In this document: one piece after another, positions 11,432-12,601 of the stretch
How the letters are laid out: every line of letters starts with the position of its first letter
How positions within the stretch are numbered: position 1 is the stretch's first letter
Source: Elusimicrobia bacterium RIFCSPLOWO2_01_FULL_54_10
GTDB lineage: Bacteria; Elusimicrobiota; Elusimicrobia; 2-02-FULL-39-32
DNA length: 12,601 nucleotides
Direction of reading: 5' to 3'
Assembly: GCA_001799975.1 (NCBI GenBank)
Contig: MGUQ01000060.1
Span: 1 to 12,601 of the forward strand
Translations under genes and position numbers: made by a program
Notes under the pieces: generated by a model
What the model was told of the DNA's origin: nothing
Database searches by the model: none
The model's input: only the letters and a program-made list of their open reading frames with translations

Positions 11432-12601
11432 ATGAAAATCGTCATTGTGGGCGGTGTGGCTGCGGGGGCGAGCGCCGCCGCCAAAGCTCGCCGCGTGAAC
11501 GAGCAGGCGGAAATTATCATCTTTGAGAAAGGGCCATATGTGTCCTTCGCCAACTGCGGCCTGCCGTATTATGTGGGCGGGGAGATATCAGAGCGCGGGG
11601 ACCTGTTTCTTCAAACTCCGGCGGGGTTCAAAAAGCGATTCAACGTGGATGCCCGCGTTCTGCACGAAGCGTTAAAAATAGACCGCGCCGCAAAACGGGT
11701 GCAAGTCCGCAATATAAAGTCGGGCGAAACCTTTTTTGAGGGCTATGACAAGCTGATCCTTGCGCCCGGAGCGGGCGCGATCGTGCCTCCCCTGCCCGGC
11801 ATCCGCTCCAAAAATATTTTTGTGGTCAAGACCGTGCCCGATTCCGACGCCATCCGGGATTTTCTGGACAAGAACCGCTGCGAGAAGGCGGTTGTCATCG
11901 GAGCAGGATTCATCGGGATGGAAGCGACGGAAGCCTTGAAGCGCCGGGGCCTGGCTGTGACCGTGATAGAGATGCTCCCCCAAGTGCTCCCCCCTTTTGA
12001 CGCGGAAATGGCCATGTTTGTTTCCCAGCACCTTGAGGCCGAAGGCGTGAGGCTGATCCTTGCGGATGGGGTGAAAGGATTTATCGGCGGGGACCCGGCA
12101 AATGAAGTCGAGCTGGTCAGCGGCAAGAAAGTGTCCATGGATCTGGCGATTCTCTCCATCGGCGTGAGGCCGGAATTGATGCTTGCGCGCGGCGCGGGGC
12201 TTGAGATCGGAAATTCGGGCGGGATCCGCGTGGACGAGTTTCAGCGCACTTCCGACCCGGACATTTTTGCCGCCGGCGACGCCGCCGAGACCGTGAACCT
12301 CGTCACGAATCAAAAGACGCGCATTCCCCTGGCCGGGCCTGCCAACAAGCAGGGCCGCGCGGCCGGGGCCAACGCTGCCGGCGGAAGCGTCTCGTTTCCC
12401 GGATCCTTGGGCACAGCCATCGTGGAGACGCTGGGCATCACTGCCGCCAAAACGGGCCTCTCGGAAAAAGAAGCGCGGAGCGCGGGACTTGAAAGCTATG
12501 TTTCATACACCCATTCCCTGGACCACGCCGGCTATTATCCCGGTTCGAGTTTGATGCATATCAAGCTCGTGGCCGAAAAAGGCTCCGGCCGGCTGCTGGG
12601 G
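11432..12601 (+). CDS. CoA-disulfide reductase-like FAD/NAD(P)-dependent oxidoreductase, 3' end outside window
   Basis: 390 residues are visible and the frame is open at the window edge. The N-terminal FAD site is VGGVAAGASAAAKARR (6-21). The redox cysteine Cys42 lies in SFANCGLPYYVGG (38-50), the single-Cys signature of CoA-disulfide reductase/NADH oxidase/persulfide reductase enzymes. The NAD(P)H site is VVIGAGFIGMEATEAL (154-169), and the second FAD contact is DIFAAGDAAE (277-286). The dimerisation domain starts at about 325 (GTAIVETLGITAAKTGLS) and is cut off. Full-length members have about 440-560 residues, the longer ones carrying a C-terminal rhodanese domain that would lie beyond the window. 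Possible reactions are reduction of CoA disulfide, CoA persulfide or O2. The gene is divergent from the uracil-DNA glycosylase gene. Confidence 0.88.
   Translation, partial: MKIVIVGGVAAGASAAAKARRVNEQAEIIIFEKGPYVSFANCGLPYYVGGEISERGDLFLQTPAGFKKRFNVDARVLHEALKIDRAAKRVQVRNIKSGETFFEGYDKLILAPGAGAIVPPLPGIRSKNIFVVKTVPDSDAIRDFLDKNRCEKAVVIGAGFIGMEATEALKRRGLAVTVIEMLPQVLPPFDAEMAMFVSQHLEAEGVRLILADGVKGFIGGDPANEVELVSGKKVSMDLAILSIGVRPELMLARGAGLEIGNSGGIRVDEFQRTSDPDIFAAGDAAETVNLVTNQKTRIPLAGPANKQGRAAGANAAGGSVSFPGSLGTAIVETLGITAAKTGLSEKEARSAGLESYVSYTHSLDHAGYYPGSSLMHIKLVAEKGSGRLLG

Noticed and set aside
11672..12313. Minus-strand ORF of 213 codons opposite the flavoprotein gene
   Set aside because: It is the antisense shadow of a well-supported oxidoreductase frame, and its His/Arg/Gly-rich translation has no motif.
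1..12601. CRISPR arrays, tRNA genes, complete insertion sequences, integrase genes
   Set aside because: I looked for regularly spaced repeats, cloverleaf arms and transposase or integrase motifs and found none I can support.

Overview
The window looks like a fragment of a Gram-negative, environmental or metagenome-type bacterial genome. It encodes an outer-membrane porin, several Sec signal peptides and an inner-membrane diguanylate cyclase. I cannot name the lineage. An uncultured group such as Omnitrophota or Elusimicrobiota would fit, but that is a guess.

Left third (1-3077): AT-rich and accessory in character. On the minus strand lies an hsdM (type I restriction methylase) gene cut off inside its methylase domain. 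It is divergent from a plus-strand cluster of three genes: a membrane-anchored SirB1/Transglut_core2-like protein with a TPR-like tail, a miniature RHS protein (signal peptide, only the last ~42 residues of the RHS core, then a variable C-terminal domain), and a tightly coupled 142-aa protein that is probably its immunity factor.

Middle (3078-3920): about 840 bases without a convincing gene, containing a GC-rich, highly structured RNA-like region. A compact 5' part (about 3160-3400) has a GNRA-capped hairpin with a tandem G.A internal loop, a motif fully complementary to the 16S rRNA tail, and several other stems. It reminds me of the HEARO/omega-RNA of IscB elements, but no IscB gene is present. 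Further right are a roughly 30-bp interrupted hairpin and a terminator-like hairpin. The left/right composition change falls on this element.

Right part (3921-12601): host-like, higher GC, densely packed. A Crp/Fnr-type regulator gene is followed by a hemerythrin gene. A Crp/Fnr-type inverted repeat sits at -41.5 from the predicted hemerythrin start. Next come five overlapping genes: YceI-like periplasmic protein, OprO/P-type porin, a secreted SRPBCC (START-like) protein, a membrane GGDEF diguanylate cyclase and a MatC-like carboxylate transporter. The SRPBCC gene apparently starts at a CTG overlapping the porin stop, and a strong terminator hairpin lies inside its signal-peptide codons. The transporter gene is flanked by a 24/25-identical direct repeat. 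Two minus-strand genes follow (family 5 uracil-DNA glycosylase, then a GT2 glycosyltransferase). The window ends inside a plus-strand CoA-disulfide-reductase-like gene.

Together the right-hand genes suggest a redox/nitrosative or oxygen-responsive unit: regulator, O2/NO-binding hemerythrin, envelope proteins, c-di-GMP signalling and anion uptake. The left block looks like an acquired conflict island (restriction-modification remnant and toxin/immunity pair).
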